DNA of 64,000 nucleotides from an uncultured Alphaproteobacteria bacterium (GCA_902576125.1 CACGUF010000001.1:124001-188000), one strand, 5' to 3'; shown: positions 1 to 9,233, numbered from the stretch's first letter. A program made the numbers and translations. The notes: a model not told the origin generated them from the letters alone.

Positions 1-1069
1 CAAAACTAGTACCCGGAACTAAAGCTACACCTTTTTTTTGGAGAGCTATATCTGAAAATTTTTGTCCATTTAATCCAGTCTTAGAAACATTGGGAAATGC
101 ATAAAAGGCACCTCCTGGTTCAAAGCAGCTTATGTTTTTTAATTCATTTAACTTGGAATGAATAAAAATTTTTCTTTTATGAAATTCTGTTTTAATATTA
201 TTGATTATTTCTTTTGGCCCTTTTAAGGCTTCTATTCCAGCATACTGTGATATTGCATTTGGGCATGAATGATCATTAACGCAAAGCTTATTAGCAAATT
301 CATATAATTTTTTTGGCCAAATGCTCCAACCAAGTCTCCATCCAGTCATACAAAATGTTTTACTCCACCCTTCAAGAACAATTAACCTTTCTCTTAAAGA
401 CTCATAATTTAATAATGAGGGCATATTTTCTTCCTCAAAAATAATCTTACTATATATTTCATCAGACAGAATAAATACGTCAGGGTATTTTTCTAACATT
501 GAAACTAATTTTTCTATTTTTCTTTTATTCATGAATGATCCTGTAGGATTATTTGGATTATTTATTATAATTAAACTAGTATTTTCGGTTATTAATTCTT
601 CTAAATTTTCTATATTAATTTCAAAATTATCTTCTTCTAAAAGATTTAGAGGTACGCCTTTTGCACCACTAAAATTAATCATTGAACGATAAATTGGAAA
701 ACCAGGATCAGGGTATATAATCTCATTATTCTTTCCTCCTAAAATTAAGCTTGAGTAAAATATTGTAGGTTTACCCCCAGGTGTTATTAGAACTTGATCA
801 GGATTTATATTTAAGTTGTATTCAAGATATATATATTCTGAAACTGCTTCTCTTAATTCAGGAATTCCGTTTGATGGGGTGTAGCCATGATGACCATCTC
901 TAATTGCTTTAATTGCAGCTTCTTGAATGTTAATTGGTGTAGGAAAATCTGGCTGTCCAATGCCTAAATTTATAATATCTTTTCCTTCTGAAATTAGTTT
1001 ATTTGCTTTTGCAAGAACTGCAAAAGCTGATTCTGTCTCTAAATTGATAATTTTTTTTGAAACTTTCAT
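1..1069 (-). CDS. Class I PLP-dependent aminotransferase (3' end cut by window edge)
   Basis: Not in the ORF track because its stop lies outside the window. Read on the minus strand from the ATG at 1069, 356 codons are open to base 2 and give a fold-type I aminotransferase beginning MKVSKKIINLE. Visible motifs are GIGQPDFPTP near the N-terminus, NNPNNPTGSF in the middle, and SKTFCMTGWRLGW with the PLP-binding lysine. The sequence runs off at PGTSF, so only the last few dozen residues are missing. The family transfers amino groups between aspartate, aromatic or related amino acids and 2-oxoacids in the cytoplasm. The exact substrate cannot be told from the motifs, so I give no symbol. It is divergent from tRNA-His, with a 55-base spacer. 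Confidence 0.9.
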   Translation of the reverse strand, partial: MKVSKKIINLETESAFAVLAKANKLISEGKDIINLGIGQPDFPTPINIQEAAIKAIRDGHHGYTPSNGIPELREAVSEYIYLEYNLNINPDQVLITPGGKPTIFYSSLILGGKNNEIIYPDPGFPIYRSMINFSGAKGVPLNLLEEDNFEINIENLEELITENTSLIIINNPNNPTGSFMNKRKIEKLVSMLEKYPDVFILSDEIYSKIIFEEENMPSLLNYESLRERLIVLEGWSKTFCMTGWRLGWSIWPKKLYEFANKLCVNDHSCPNAISQYAGIEALKGPKEIINNIKTEFHKRKIFIHSKLNELKNISCFEPGGAFYAFPNVSKTGLNGQKFSDIALQKKGVALVPGTSF

Positions 1070-1124
1070 TTTTTTGGTATAGCGAATAAACTTTATTAAT
1101 AAAACTTATATTTATTAATTTAAT

Positions 1125-1202
1125 GGCGAACGTAGCTCAGTTGGTTAGAGCGCGGCCTTGTGGTGGCCGATGTCGTGGGTTCGAATCCCATCGTTCGCCC
1201 CA
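1125..1202 (+). tRNA. tRNA-His (anticodon GTG)
   Basis: A full cloverleaf can be drawn. The acceptor GCGAACG (from 1126) pairs with CGTTCGC, followed by TA at positions 8-9, the D arm GCTC/GAGC, the anticodon stem CGGCC/GGCCG around the loop TTGTGGT, and a T arm with TTCGAAT. The base before the acceptor is G (1125) and the discriminator is C, so the extra G-1 required by classical HisRS is encoded. The bases CCA follow directly at 1200-1202. This is a normal bacterial tRNA-His. Confidence 0.97.
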
Positions 1203-1280
1203 AATATTAAAAAAACCATTTATAGATCAAATTCTCTATTGTTTTTTATTGTAATCATCATAAAAGCAGCAAAATAATGT

Positions 1281-1365
1281 GGGCCGGTGGTGGAATTGGT
1301 AGACACGCTAGATTTAGGTTCTAGTGCCGCGAGGTGTGAAGGTTCAAGTCCTTTCCGGCCTACCA
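1281..1365 (+). tRNA. tRNA-Leu (anticodon TAG)
   Basis: This is a class II tRNA with a long variable arm. The acceptor GGGCCGG pairs with CCGGCCT (one G-T pair at the end), the anticodon stem CTAGA/TCTAG carries the loop TTTAGGT, the T loop is TTCAAGT, and the discriminator A is followed by an encoded CCA. It reads CUN leucine codons. Its 3' end is only 16 bases before the trigger factor ATG, so the two are probably on one transcript. Confidence 0.97.
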
Positions 1366-1381
1366 TTAAAGGGGATAACTT

Positions 1382-2731
1382 ATGTCTATTAAGGAAATAA
1401 AATCAGGAACTCTATATAAAGAGTATGCAGTTGAAATACCATACGAGGAAATTAATGTTATAATAGACACAAAAATCAATGAAATACTTCCCACAGTTTC
1501 TTTGCCAGGCTTTAGAAAAGGTAAGGCTCCCAAAAATATAGTAAGAAAAAAATATGAGGATAATATTTTATCTGAAGCAATTGAAAAATTAGTACAAGAT
1601 AAAACTAAAGATATACTAGATAAAAAAAATCTAAAACCATTTATTCAACCAAGAGTAGATTTAAAGAAGTATGAAAAAAATGAACCTATTGAAGTTGAAG
1701 TTAAAATAAATTTGGAACCAGAAATAAAATTAAAAGATTTTAAAGATTTTGAAGTATTTAATTATGAAATTAATCTAGATAAAAATTTACTTGAAAAAAA
1801 TTACAAAGATTTTTTACATAATCAAAAAAAACATACCCCAATTAAAAGTAATCGAGAAATAATTAAATCTGATAAAGTTTTAGTTAATCTATCTTCAGAA
1901 AATGAATTTGTTCCAAAATTTTTAAAATCTCAAAAAAATTTACCTGTATTTATTGACTCTGAATTTCAAATAATACCAGAACTAGGTTTAAAATTAATGA
2001 AAAAAAAATTAAAGAAAGGTGATAAAATAAAAATTGAACTTGATGTATCTAAAGCTTTAAAATTAGATAATAAAAAAGTTGCTGAATTTGATGTTGAAAT
2101 AGTTGAAATTGAGGAGTCACAACCTTTTGTTGTAGATAAGGACTTTCTTGAAAAAAGTGGTTTAAAAAATGAAGCTGAATTAAAGAATAATTTAGAAAAA
2201 AATTTAAAGTCACAATATGAAAATGGTTTGAAACAAATTGAAAAAAAACAATTGATGGATATCTTAGATACAGAACACAATTTTGATTTACCTGAGGGTA
2301 TAGTTGATCAAGAATTTAATGAAATATGGCATAGAATCGAGAATGCAAAAAAAGATAATTCACTTGATGATGATGATAAAAAATTAAGTGACGGTGAGCT
2401 AAAGAAAAGATATGAAAAAATTTCTAAAAGAAGAGTTAAACTTGGAATACTTATGCAGTATATTGCTAAGGAAAACAAATTATCAGTTGATGAAAAAGAA
2501 TTAACTAATGGTATGATGGCTTATGCATCACAGTATCCAGGACAAGAGAAGCAAATTATTGAATATTTTAAAAAAAACCCATCCTCTATTGAAACAATAA
2601 GAGGGCCTATTTTAGAAGAAAAAGTTATTAATACTGTGATTTCTTCATCAAAAATAATTAAGAAAAAATTAAATAAAGAAGAATATGAGGATTTAGAAAA
2701 AATAACATTTGATGTTAAAGAGGAAAAATAA
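1382..2731 (+). CDS. tig: Trigger factor, ribosome-associated chaperone
   Basis: Trigger factor binds near the ribosomal exit tunnel and shields nascent chains. The 449-residue length fits the family. The ribosome-docking signature GFRKGKAP is at residues 43-50, an FKBP-like region spans about 150-250, and a charged helical C-terminal chaperone domain follows. The FKBP region is degenerate: the aromatic and glycine-rich motifs expected around the active site (DFxG, PGFE) are not recognisable, so prolyl isomerase activity is doubtful. The start ATG follows AAAGGGG at good spacing. The stop TAA shares its last A with the clpP ATG, as expected for the tig-clpP-clpX-lon cluster. Confidence 0.96.
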   Translation: MSIKEIKSGTLYKEYAVEIPYEEINVIIDTKINEILPTVSLPGFRKGKAPKNIVRKKYEDNILSEAIEKLVQDKTKDILDKKNLKPFIQPRVDLKKYEKNEPIEVEVKINLEPEIKLKDFKDFEVFNYEINLDKNLLEKNYKDFLHNQKKHTPIKSNREIIKSDKVLVNLSSENEFVPKFLKSQKNLPVFIDSEFQIIPELGLKLMKKKLKKGDKIKIELDVSKALKLDNKKVAEFDVEIVEIEESQPFVVDKDFLEKSGLKNEAELKNNLEKNLKSQYENGLKQIEKKQLMDILDTEHNFDLPEGIVDQEFNEIWHRIENAKKDNSLDDDDKKLSDGELKKRYEKISKRRVKLGILMQYIAKENKLSVDEKELTNGMMAYASQYPGQEKQIIEYFKKNPSSIETIRGPILEEKVINTVISSSKIIKKKLNKEEYEDLEKITFDVKEEK

Positions 2732-3342
2732 TGAAAGAAATTGAAAATATTACTAATAACCTAATACCAATGGTTGTAGAGCAATCATCTCGTGGAGAAA
2801 GAGCCTACGATATTTATTCTAGATTACTTAAAGAAAGGATTATATTTTTAACTGGCGCAATAGATGATAATATTGCGAGTCTAATTTGTGCTCAATTACT
2901 TTTTCTTGAATCAGAAAATCCAAACAAAGAGATTTCATTTTATATTAATTCTCCAGGTGGCATTGTTTGGTCAGGTTTAGCAATTTATGATACAATGCAA
3001 TACATTTCTCCAAAAATTATGACAATTTGCATAGGTCAAGCAGCTTCTGCAGGATCATTATTGCTTACAGCTGGTGCGGAAGGTATGAGGTTTTCACTAC
3101 CCAACTCAAGAATTATGGTTCATCAGCCAAGTGGTGGATATCAAGGCCAAGTTACAGATATAGAGATTCACACAAATGAAATTAAAAAAACAAAAGAAAA
3201 ATTAAATCAAATTTATTCTAAACATACAAAAAAGAAAATTAAGGAAATTGAAGTAATTATGGAAAGAGACAAATATTTTTCTCCTGAAGAAGCAATTAAA
3301 TTTGGTTTAATAGATAAGATAGTGGAAAGTAGAAAAAATTAA
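2731..3342 (+). CDS. clpP: ATP-dependent Clp protease proteolytic subunit ClpP
   Basis: ClpP is the serine peptidase ring that degrades substrates unfolded by ClpX or ClpA. The 203-residue protein shows SPGG at 74-77, the nucleophile Ser106 in GQAASAG and the catalytic His131 in MVHQPSGG; the third catalytic residue is expected in the C-terminal part. It starts inside the tig stop codon (TAATG) and its own stop overlaps the clpX start in the same way, so translation of the three genes is probably coupled. The short N-terminus is typical of ClpP with a small propeptide. Confidence 0.98.
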   Translation: MKEIENITNNLIPMVVEQSSRGERAYDIYSRLLKERIIFLTGAIDDNIASLICAQLLFLESENPNKEISFYINSPGGIVWSGLAIYDTMQYISPKIMTICIGQAASAGSLLLTAGAEGMRFSLPNSRIMVHQPSGGYQGQVTDIEIHTNEIKKTKEKLNQIYSKHTKKKIKEIEVIMERDKYFSPEEAIKFGLIDKIVESRKN

Positions 3343-4604
3343 TGACTAATAAAGAAGATAAAGATTCACTTTTTTGTTCTTTTTGCGGAAAGAGTCAAAA
3401 AGAAGTTAAAAAATTAATTGCAGGGCCAACAGTTTTTGTTTGTGATGAGTGTGTTGAGCTTTGTATGGATATTATTAAAGAGGATAATAAGAATAATAAA
3501 ACAAAATTAAAAACAAGTACACCTAAACCATCTGAGATTAATAAATTTCTAGATGATTTTGTAATTGGTCAAACTAAAGCTAAGAAAAACCTTTCTGTAG
3601 CTGTTTACAATCATTACAAACGACTAACAAATGCTGTTTATGATGATGTAGAAATTTCTAAATCTAATATATTGCTTGTAGGTCCAACAGGAACAGGTAA
3701 AACCCTTCTTGCACAAACTTTGGCAAAAGTTTTAGATGTTCCTTTTACAGTTGCAGATGCTACTAGTCTTACTGAAGCAGGTTATGTAGGGGAAGATGTT
3801 GAAAATATTATTTTAAAATTACTTCAAGCATCAGATTATAATGTTGAAAGAGCTCAAAAAGGTATTGTTTACATAGATGAAATTGATAAAATAAGTAGAA
3901 AAAGTGATAACCCCTCTATTACTAGAGATGTTTCAGGTGAAGGAGTTCAGCAAGCTCTTCTCAAAATTATGGAAGGTACAATAGCAAGTGTGCCACCTCA
4001 AGGAGGGCGAAAACATCCACAACAAGAATTTCTTCATGTTGATACTTCGAATATTTTATTTATTTGTGGAGGAGCTTTTTCAGGATTAGAGAATATAATT
4101 AATAAAAGATTAAAAGGATCATCAATTGGTTTTAATTCTTCAATAGTAGAGTTTAATGAAAAATCTGTTGGTGACTCATTACTTGACTTACAAAATGAAG
4201 ATCTTCTAAAATTTGGTATGATACCTGAATTTGTTGGAAGATTGCCTGTCGTGACTACTTTAGAAGAACTTGATTTAGATATGCTTGTTAGGATTATGCA
4301 AGAGCCAAAAAATGCATTAATTAAACAATATTCAGCTTTGTTTAAAATGGATGGTGTCAATCTTGAAATTAAAAATGATGCTCTTAAAGAAATTGCTAAA
4401 TTAGCAATTAAACAAAAAACTGGAGCTAGAGGACTTAGATCTATCCTTGAGACTTTATTAATTGATTTGATGTTCAAAACTCCTGATCATAAGGATTTGG
4501 AAAAAATATTGATAAATAAAGATGTGGTTAATAAAACAGCGGAGCCATTGATGATTTATAATAGCAAAAATTCCAACCAAAAAATATTAGTAAACAAGTC
4601 TTGA
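3342..4604 (+). CDS. clpX: ClpX ATPase subunit of the ClpXP protease
   Basis: ClpX is the AAA+ unfoldase that feeds tagged proteins into ClpP. The 420 residues contain the N-terminal zinc-binding domain with Cys12, Cys15, Cys34 and Cys37, Walker A GPTGTGKT (114-121), pore loop GYVG (147-150), Walker B IVYIDE (175-180) and a second pore loop GGRKHP. The IGF tripeptide at 262-264 is the family's ClpP-docking loop. Length and domains are complete. The start overlaps the clpP stop by one base. A 34-base spacer without an obvious terminator separates it from lon. Confidence 0.98.
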   Translation: MTNKEDKDSLFCSFCGKSQKEVKKLIAGPTVFVCDECVELCMDIIKEDNKNNKTKLKTSTPKPSEINKFLDDFVIGQTKAKKNLSVAVYNHYKRLTNAVYDDVEISKSNILLVGPTGTGKTLLAQTLAKVLDVPFTVADATSLTEAGYVGEDVENIILKLLQASDYNVERAQKGIVYIDEIDKISRKSDNPSITRDVSGEGVQQALLKIMEGTIASVPPQGGRKHPQQEFLHVDTSNILFICGGAFSGLENIINKRLKGSSIGFNSSIVEFNEKSVGDSLLDLQNEDLLKFGMIPEFVGRLPVVTTLEELDLDMLVRIMQEPKNALIKQYSALFKMDGVNLEIKNDALKEIAKLAIKQKTGARGLRSILETLLIDLMFKTPDHKDLEKILINKDVVNKTAEPLMIYNSKNSNQKILVNKS

Positions 4605-4638
4605 TTTTACTGAAAAAATAATCATTTAAGTATTCTAT

Positions 4639-7032
4639 ATGAGTATTTCATCGCTTCCAGCCTTACCCTTAAGAGATATAGTTGTTTTTCCAGGAATGGT
4701 AGCTCCACTTTTTGTTGGAAGAAAACAATCGGTAAATGCATTAAATCATGCAATGAGTTTAGATAAAAAAATTTTTTTATTAGCTCAAAAAAATTCTGAA
4801 ATTGATAATCCCATCAAGTCAGATTTATATGAATTTGGAACAGTTGCTAAAGTGCTTCAACTTTTAAAACTTCCCGATGGTACTATTAAGGTTTTGGTTG
4901 AAGGTATATGTAGAGCAAAACTAAATAGCTTGAATGCTTCTAGTGATTTTTTAACTGCAAAAATTAAAACTTTAGATACAAAGTATAAAAACAATAATAA
5001 GTTAAAGGCACTAACTAAAATTGTAATTGAGCAATTCCAAGATTATTCAAAGGTCAATAAAAAAATACCATCTGAAGTTATTAGTAATTTAAATTCAATG
5101 AGTGATCCTAATAAAATATCAGATATTGTTTCAATTAATCTAACAATTAGTATGGAGCAAAAACAAGAACTCCTAGAAATTTATGACTTAGAAGATCGAT
5201 TAAATAAAATACATTTATATTTAGTCTCTGAAATTGATTCATTTCAAATTGAAAAAAAGATTAAAGGAAGAGTTAAACGTCAAATGGAAAAAACTCAGAA
5301 AGAATATTATTTAAATGAACAAATGAAGGCTATACAAAAGGAGCTTGGTGATAACGATGAATCAGATGATATTGCTGAAATAGAAAAAAAAATAGAGTCA
5401 ATAAAACTTTCTAAAGAAGCTAGAGATAAGTGTAAATCAGAGCTAAAAAAATTAAAAAATATGAGTCCTATGTCTGCTGAGGCAACCGTCATAAGAAATT
5501 ATTTAGACTGGGTGCTTTCAATTCCTTGGAATGCCAAATCTGAGATTTCAAAAAATATTAAAAAGGCTAGAAATATTTTAGAAGATGATCATTATGGACT
5601 TGATAAAGTAAAAGAAAGAATTTTAGAGTATTTAGCAGTTCAGAAGAGAACTGAAAAATTAAAAGGTCCAATTTTATGTTTAGTTGGCCCTCCTGGAGTA
5701 GGTAAAACATCACTTGGTAAGTCTATTGCAACTGCTACTGGTAGAAGTTTTGTTAGAATGTCCCTAGGAGGCGTAAGGGATGAGGCAGAGATTAGAGGTC
5801 ATAGAAAAACATATATAGGTTCTATGCCTGGACGTTTTATTCAATCTATGAAAAAAGCTAAGACATCCAATCCTTTAATCTTACTCGATGAAATTGATAA
5901 ATTAGGTTCTGATTGGAGAGGCGATCCATCATCGGCTTTACTTGAAGTTTTAGATCCTGAGCAAAATGATAAATTTAATGACCACTATTTGGAATTGGAT
6001 TATAATTTATCAGATGCAATGTTCGTATGTACTGCAAATACCCTTAATATACCTGCAGCACTACTTGATAGAATGGAAATAATTAGAATTCCAGGTTATA
6101 CAGAAAAAGAAAAGAGTAAAATTGCTCAAAAATATTTAATTCCTAAACAATTAAAGAACCATTACTTAAAAAAAAATGAGGTGAAATTTCTCAACAAAAC
6201 AGTTAATCAAATAATTAGAAACTATACTCGAGAGGCCGGTGTAAGAAATCTAGAAAAAGAGATCTCAAAAGTATGCAGAAAAACTGTGAAGTTACTTGAA
6301 ACTACTAATCAGAAATCTGTTTCTCTTAACGATGAAAAACTAAAAAACTTTTTGGGAATAAGCAAATTTAGATCAAGTGAAATAGAAAAAAAACATTTAG
6401 TTGGTGTAACAAATGGACTTGCTTGGACTGAGGTAGGTGGAGAAATTTTATCAATTGAAGTTATTCTTTCAATTGGTAAAGGAAAAGTCACTATTACTGG
6501 AAAACTGGGTGAAGTGATGAAAGAGTCTGTTCAAGCCGCAATATCATATGTAAAATCACATAGTTTAAACTTAGGAATACATCCTTTTGATTTTGATAAA
6601 TTTGATATTCATGTTCATGTTCCAGAAGGAGCTACTCCAAAAGATGGGCCAAGTGCAGGAATAGCTATTTTTAATTCTTTAGTATCCTCTTTAACATCTA
6701 ATAAAGTTAGGAAGGATGTTGCTATGACTGGTGAAATAACATTGAGGGGTAGAGTTCTTCCTATTGGAGGCCTTAAGGAAAAAATATATGCTGCTTCAAG
6801 AGCGGGGATAAAAAAAGTCCTAATCCCTGAAGAAAATAAAAATGAAATAGAAGAATTTGATAAAGAAATTTTAAAAACTCTAAAAATAATTCCAATAAGT
6901 GAGGCAAAGTCTATTTTAGAACATTCTCTTACAAAACCTATAACACCTCTTGATTTAAGCGAATCAGAGATCCTAGAAGCTCAAAAAAACAAATTTTCCG
7001 ATACTAATTTAAAAGAAAACCTAAGACATTAA
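4639..7032 (+). CDS. lon: ATP-dependent protease Lon (LonA type)
   Basis: Lon is a single-chain AAA+ serine protease for damaged and regulatory proteins. The 797 residues hold an N-terminal LAN domain beginning SSLPALPLRDIVVFPG, a coiled-coil linker (about 200-290), Walker A GPPGVGKTS (350-358), Walker B LILLDEID (about 413-420), and a C-terminal protease domain with the Ser672-Lys715 dyad in PKDGPSAG and GGLKEK. The length is typical. It ends 123 bases before hup. The spacer starts with a weak ATTCCC/GGGAAT dyad without a T-run and ends with the hup promoter. Confidence 0.98.
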   Translation: MSISSLPALPLRDIVVFPGMVAPLFVGRKQSVNALNHAMSLDKKIFLLAQKNSEIDNPIKSDLYEFGTVAKVLQLLKLPDGTIKVLVEGICRAKLNSLNASSDFLTAKIKTLDTKYKNNNKLKALTKIVIEQFQDYSKVNKKIPSEVISNLNSMSDPNKISDIVSINLTISMEQKQELLEIYDLEDRLNKIHLYLVSEIDSFQIEKKIKGRVKRQMEKTQKEYYLNEQMKAIQKELGDNDESDDIAEIEKKIESIKLSKEARDKCKSELKKLKNMSPMSAEATVIRNYLDWVLSIPWNAKSEISKNIKKARNILEDDHYGLDKVKERILEYLAVQKRTEKLKGPILCLVGPPGVGKTSLGKSIATATGRSFVRMSLGGVRDEAEIRGHRKTYIGSMPGRFIQSMKKAKTSNPLILLDEIDKLGSDWRGDPSSALLEVLDPEQNDKFNDHYLELDYNLSDAMFVCTANTLNIPAALLDRMEIIRIPGYTEKEKSKIAQKYLIPKQLKNHYLKKNEVKFLNKTVNQIIRNYTREAGVRNLEKEISKVCRKTVKLLETTNQKSVSLNDEKLKNFLGISKFRSSEIEKKHLVGVTNGLAWTEVGGEILSIEVILSIGKGKVTITGKLGEVMKESVQAAISYVKSHSLNLGIHPFDFDKFDIHVHVPEGATPKDGPSAGIAIFNSLVSSLTSNKVRKDVAMTGEITLRGRVLPIGGLKEKIYAASRAGIKKVLIPEENKNEIEEFDKEILKTLKIIPISEAKSILEHSLTKPITPLDLSESEILEAQKNKFSDTNLKENLRH

Positions 7033-7095
7033 TGGCTGTTTCTATGTATTTTTATATAAAATTCCCTCTAAACTGGGAATAATTCTAAAAATTTG

Positions 7096-7122
7096 TTGAC
7101 TTCAAGCACATTGAAATAATAT
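7096..7122 (+). promoter_or_regulatory. Putative sigma-70 promoter of the HU gene
   Basis: TTGACT (7096-7101) and TAATAT (7117-7122) are separated by 15 bases, a little short for sigma-70. They lie about 35 bases before the hup start, in the only sizeable spacer between lon and hup, and are followed by AAGGAG ahead of the GTG. The same transcript may also supply the two downstream tRNAs. Confidence 0.5.
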
Positions 7123-7155
7123 TCTCATTTTAATACCAATAAAAAGGAGTTTGAC

Positions 7156-7431
7156 GTGAATAAAAATGACCTAATTGCATCAGTTGCTTCATCTGCTGGA
7201 TTATCTAAATCTGATGCTACAAGAGCTATAGAAAGTCTTTTAGATGCTGTAACTAATTCTCTAAAAAGAGATGAGAAAGTCAGTATTGTCGGTTTTGGTA
7301 ATTTTAGTGTTAGTCATAGAAAGGCTACAACTGGAAGAAATCCAAGAACTGGTGAGTCTATACAAATTCCTGCATCTAAAAGACCTAAATTTACTGTGGG
7401 TAAAGCACTAAAAGATGCAGTAAATAACTAG
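7156..7431 (+). CDS. hup: DNA-binding protein HU
   Basis: HU is a small dimeric histone-like protein that bends and compacts DNA. The 91-residue protein has the family signature GFGNFSVSHRKATTGRNP and the IPASKRPKF stretch of the beta arm end and C-terminal helix. The start is GTG, chosen because AAGGAG lies 7 bases upstream and the reading MNKNDLIASVA matches HU N-termini. Position after lon is common in alphaproteobacteria. An IHF subunit is the main alternative, but the spacing and context favour HU. A strong hairpin follows 20 bases after the stop. Confidence 0.95.
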   Translation: MNKNDLIASVASSAGLSKSDATRAIESLLDAVTNSLKRDEKVSIVGFGNFSVSHRKATTGRNPRTGESIQIPASKRPKFTVGKALKDAVNN

Positions 7432-7452
7432 TAAATAATAAATTTTTGTTGC

Positions 7453-7489
7453 ACCGGCTGTTAAAAATATTTAACAGCCGGTTTTGTTT
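7453..7489 (+). terminator. Rho-independent terminator-like hairpin after hup
   Basis: CCGGCTGTTAAA (7454-7465) pairs perfectly with TTTAACAGCCGG (7470-7481) around the loop AATA, extended by A7453-T7482, and is followed by TTTTGTTT. This is the clearest intrinsic terminator in the window. The T-run ends one base before tRNA-Val, leaving no room for a separate tRNA promoter. Confidence 0.9.
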
Positions 7490-7490
7490 A

Positions 7491-7566
7491 GGGTGTTTAG
7501 CTCAGTTGGTAGAGCATCTCGTTTACACCGAGAGGGTCGGGAGTTCAAGTCTCTCAACACCCACCA
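7491..7566 (+). tRNA. tRNA-Val (anticodon TAC)
   Basis: The acceptor GGGTGTT pairs with AACACCC. The D arm GCTC/GAGC, anticodon stem TCTCG/CGAGA with loop TTTACAC, and a T loop TTCAAGT are all present. Discriminator A and CCA are encoded. It begins directly after the hup hairpin and ends 3 bases before tRNA-Asp, so the two tRNAs are cotranscribed. Confidence 0.97.
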
Positions 7567-7569
7567 TGC

Positions 7570-7646
7570 GCGGGAGTAGTTCAGCTGGTTAGAACGCTGC
7601 CCTGTCACGGCAGAGGCCGCGGGTTCGAATCCCGTCTCTCGCGCCA
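7570..7646 (+). tRNA. tRNA-Asp (anticodon GTC)
   Basis: The acceptor GCGGGAG pairs with CTCTCGC (one G-T pair). The anticodon stem-loop CTGCC-CTGTCAC-GGCAG carries GTC, the T loop is TTCGAAT, the discriminator is G, and CCA is encoded at 7644-7646. It is the last gene before the complex I operon. Confidence 0.97.
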
Positions 7647-7798
7647 CATTTTAGTGATCAATTTCAAATTTTTAAGAAAATTTCTTATAAAAAAAACTAC
7701 ACAAAATATTGTACATTAGCCGCAGAAATCATGGATTGTTATCCTTGAATATTTTACTAAATAGAGTACTAAACATTTTTTTGTAGAAACAACTTAAA
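7647..7798 (+). promoter_or_regulatory. Spacer before nuoA: probable complex I promoter region with a dyad
   Basis: These 152 bases are non-coding. They contain a 15-base dyad, TAAGAAA-A-TTTCTTA (7673-7687), which lacks a following T-run and so looks more like an operator than a terminator. TTGAAT (7745-7750) and TACTAA (7767-7772), 16 bases apart, are the best promoter match but are weak. A promoter is expected because a 14-gene operon starts here after stable RNA genes. No conserved RNA structure was recognised. Confidence 0.35.
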
Positions 7799-8164
7799 GT
7801 GGAAAATTATTTATCAGAATATCTGCCAATATTAATCTTTATAATTATTGGTTTTGCCCTAGCAATAGGAATGACAACTTTATCTTTTGTCGTTGGGGAT
7901 AGAAAACCTGATAATGAAAAACTATCAGCTTATGAATGTGGCTTCGAAGCTTTTGATGATGCAAGAGGAAGATTTGATGTAAGATTTTATTTAGTAGCAA
8001 TATTATTTATAATATTTGATTTAGAAGTAGCTTTTTTATTCCCTTGGGCTGTTTCACTAGGAAGTATTGGAATATTTGGATTTTGGTCGATGATGATTTT
8101 TTTATTAATTCTAACCATAGGTTTTATTTATGAGTGGAAAAAAGGAGCTCTAGAATGGGAGTAG
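7799..8164 (+). CDS. nuoA: NADH-quinone oxidoreductase subunit A
   Basis: NuoA is a small membrane subunit at the junction of the peripheral and membrane arms of complex I. The 121 residues form three hydrophobic helices, with the conserved loop [16 protein letters not shown] after the first helix and [11 protein letters not shown] in the second. The start is GTG (the track shows M) without a strong Shine-Dalgarno sequence, only AACTTAAA. It is the first gene of a complete nuoABCDEFGHIJKLMN operon. Its last 10 bases overlap the chosen nuoB start. Confidence 0.95.
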   Translation: MENYLSEYLPILIFIIIGFALAIGMTTLSFVVGDRKPDNEKLSAYECGFEAFDDARGRFDVRFYLVAILFIIFDLEVAFLFPWAVSLGSIGIFGFWSMMIFLLILTIGFIYEWKKGALEWE

Positions 8165-8655
8165 AAATTAACGAAGATAATTTTGAAGAGGAACTGAATT
8201 CAAAAGGTTTTTTAGTCGCAAATTTTGATAAACTTTTAACTTGGGCTAGAACAGGTTCCTTGTGGCCAATGACATTTGGATTAGCTTGTTGTGGAGTTGA
8301 GATGATACACACATACATGGCTAGATATGATCTTGATAGATACGGAGTAATTCCTAGAGGAAGTCCGCGTCAATCTGATGTGATGATTGTGGCTGGAACA
8401 TTGACTAATAAAATGGCACCTGCACTTAGAAAAGTTTATGATCAAATGCCAGAGCCGAGATGGGTTATATCTATGGGATCTTGTGCAAATGGTGGTGGTT
8501 ACTACCATTATTCATATTCTGTTGTAAGAGGTTGTGATAGAATTGTACCAGTTGATATTTATGTGCCAGGATGTCCCCCAACTGCAGAGGCATTAGTTTA
8601 TGGTATTTTGCAGTTACAAAAAAAAATTAAAAGAAAAAATAAATTTGTAAGATAA
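8155..8655 (+). CDS. nuoB: NADH-quinone oxidoreductase subunit B
   Basis: NuoB carries the terminal 4Fe-4S cluster N2 that reduces quinone. Ligand cysteines are Cys45-Cys46 in GLACCGVEM, Cys110 in SMGSCANGG and Cys140 in VPGCPPTAE. The ORF track starts at a GTG at 8134, inside nuoA. I prefer the ATG at 8155 because AAAGGAG lies 7 bases before it and the resulting N-terminus [10 protein letters not shown] gives the usual length (166 residues). It works with NuoC, D and I in the quinone module. Confidence 0.96.
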   Translation: MGVEINEDNFEEELNSKGFLVANFDKLLTWARTGSLWPMTFGLACCGVEMIHTYMARYDLDRYGVIPRGSPRQSDVMIVAGTLTNKMAPALRKVYDQMPEPRWVISMGSCANGGGYYHYSYSVVRGCDRIVPVDIYVPGCPPTAEALVYGILQLQKKIKRKNKFVR

Positions 8656-8658
8656 CAA

Positions 8659-9231
8659 ATGCTTGAAGATTTAAAAAAAATTAAAGAGCTGTCCTCAATT
8701 GAAGATAAAAGTATTTTTTATTCAGCAAATTTTGCAAAAGATGAAATTATAAAAGTTTTTAATGAATTAAAAAATAATGAAATTTTTGGTTTTAATCAAT
8801 TGATTGATATCACAGCAATTGATTATCCATATAGGAAAAAAAGATTTGAAATAGTTTATATATTATTAAGCATGAAAAAAAATAAACGTATTATTTTAAA
8901 AACATTGATTAATGAAAATGACAACATTGATAGTTTGACAGAGTTTTTTAAAGCATCAGATTGGTATGAGAGAGAGTGCTATGATTTATTTGGTATTAAA
9001 TTCAATAATCATCCAGATTTAAGAAGAATTATGACTGATTATAATTTTGAAGGTTTTCCATTAAGAAAAGATTTTCCTTTAACTGGTCACACAGAAGTTA
9101 GGTATGACGATGTTGAAAAAAAGGTTGTTTATGAGCCAGTAAAATTGACCCAGGAATATAGAGATTTTGATTATACTTCTCCTTGGGAAGGTATGTCTAA
9201 GGGGATAGATGACCATAGTGATGATAAATAA
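8659..9231 (+). CDS. nuoC: NADH-quinone oxidoreductase subunit C
   Basis: NuoC is the 30-kDa-type subunit of the complex I peripheral arm. It has no cofactor and packs against NuoD. The 190 residues include the family motif [20 protein letters not shown] around 110-130 and the C-terminal [13 protein letters not shown]. It starts 3 bases after nuoB and stops 2 bases before nuoD. It is separate from nuoD, unlike the fused nuoCD of enterobacteria. Confidence 0.96.
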   Translation: MLEDLKKIKELSSIEDKSIFYSANFAKDEIIKVFNELKNNEIFGFNQLIDITAIDYPYRKKRFEIVYILLSMKKNKRIILKTLINENDNIDSLTEFFKASDWYERECYDLFGIKFNNHPDLRRIMTDYNFEGFPLRKDFPLTGHTEVRYDDVEKKVVYEPVKLTQEYRDFDYTSPWEGMSKGIDDHSDDK

Positions 9232-9233
9232 AT

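Noticed and set aside
1203-1280. Promoter or small RNA between tRNA-His and tRNA-Leu
   Set aside because: TTGTAA followed by AT-rich sequence was considered, but the -10 would touch the tRNA itself. No stable structure was found; the tRNAs are more likely cotranscribed.
4034-4477. 147-residue minus-strand ORF opposite clpX
   Set aside because: Entirely antisense to the conserved ClpX AAA+ domain, with no ribosome binding site and no family resemblance.
7061-7080. ATTCCC/GGGAAT dyad after lon as a terminator
   Set aside because: Only 6 bp with an 8-base loop and no following T-run; too weak to call.
8134-8154. Upstream GTG start of nuoB in the ORF track
   Set aside because: It precedes the AAAGGAG site rather than following it; the ATG at 8155 is better placed and gives the usual length.
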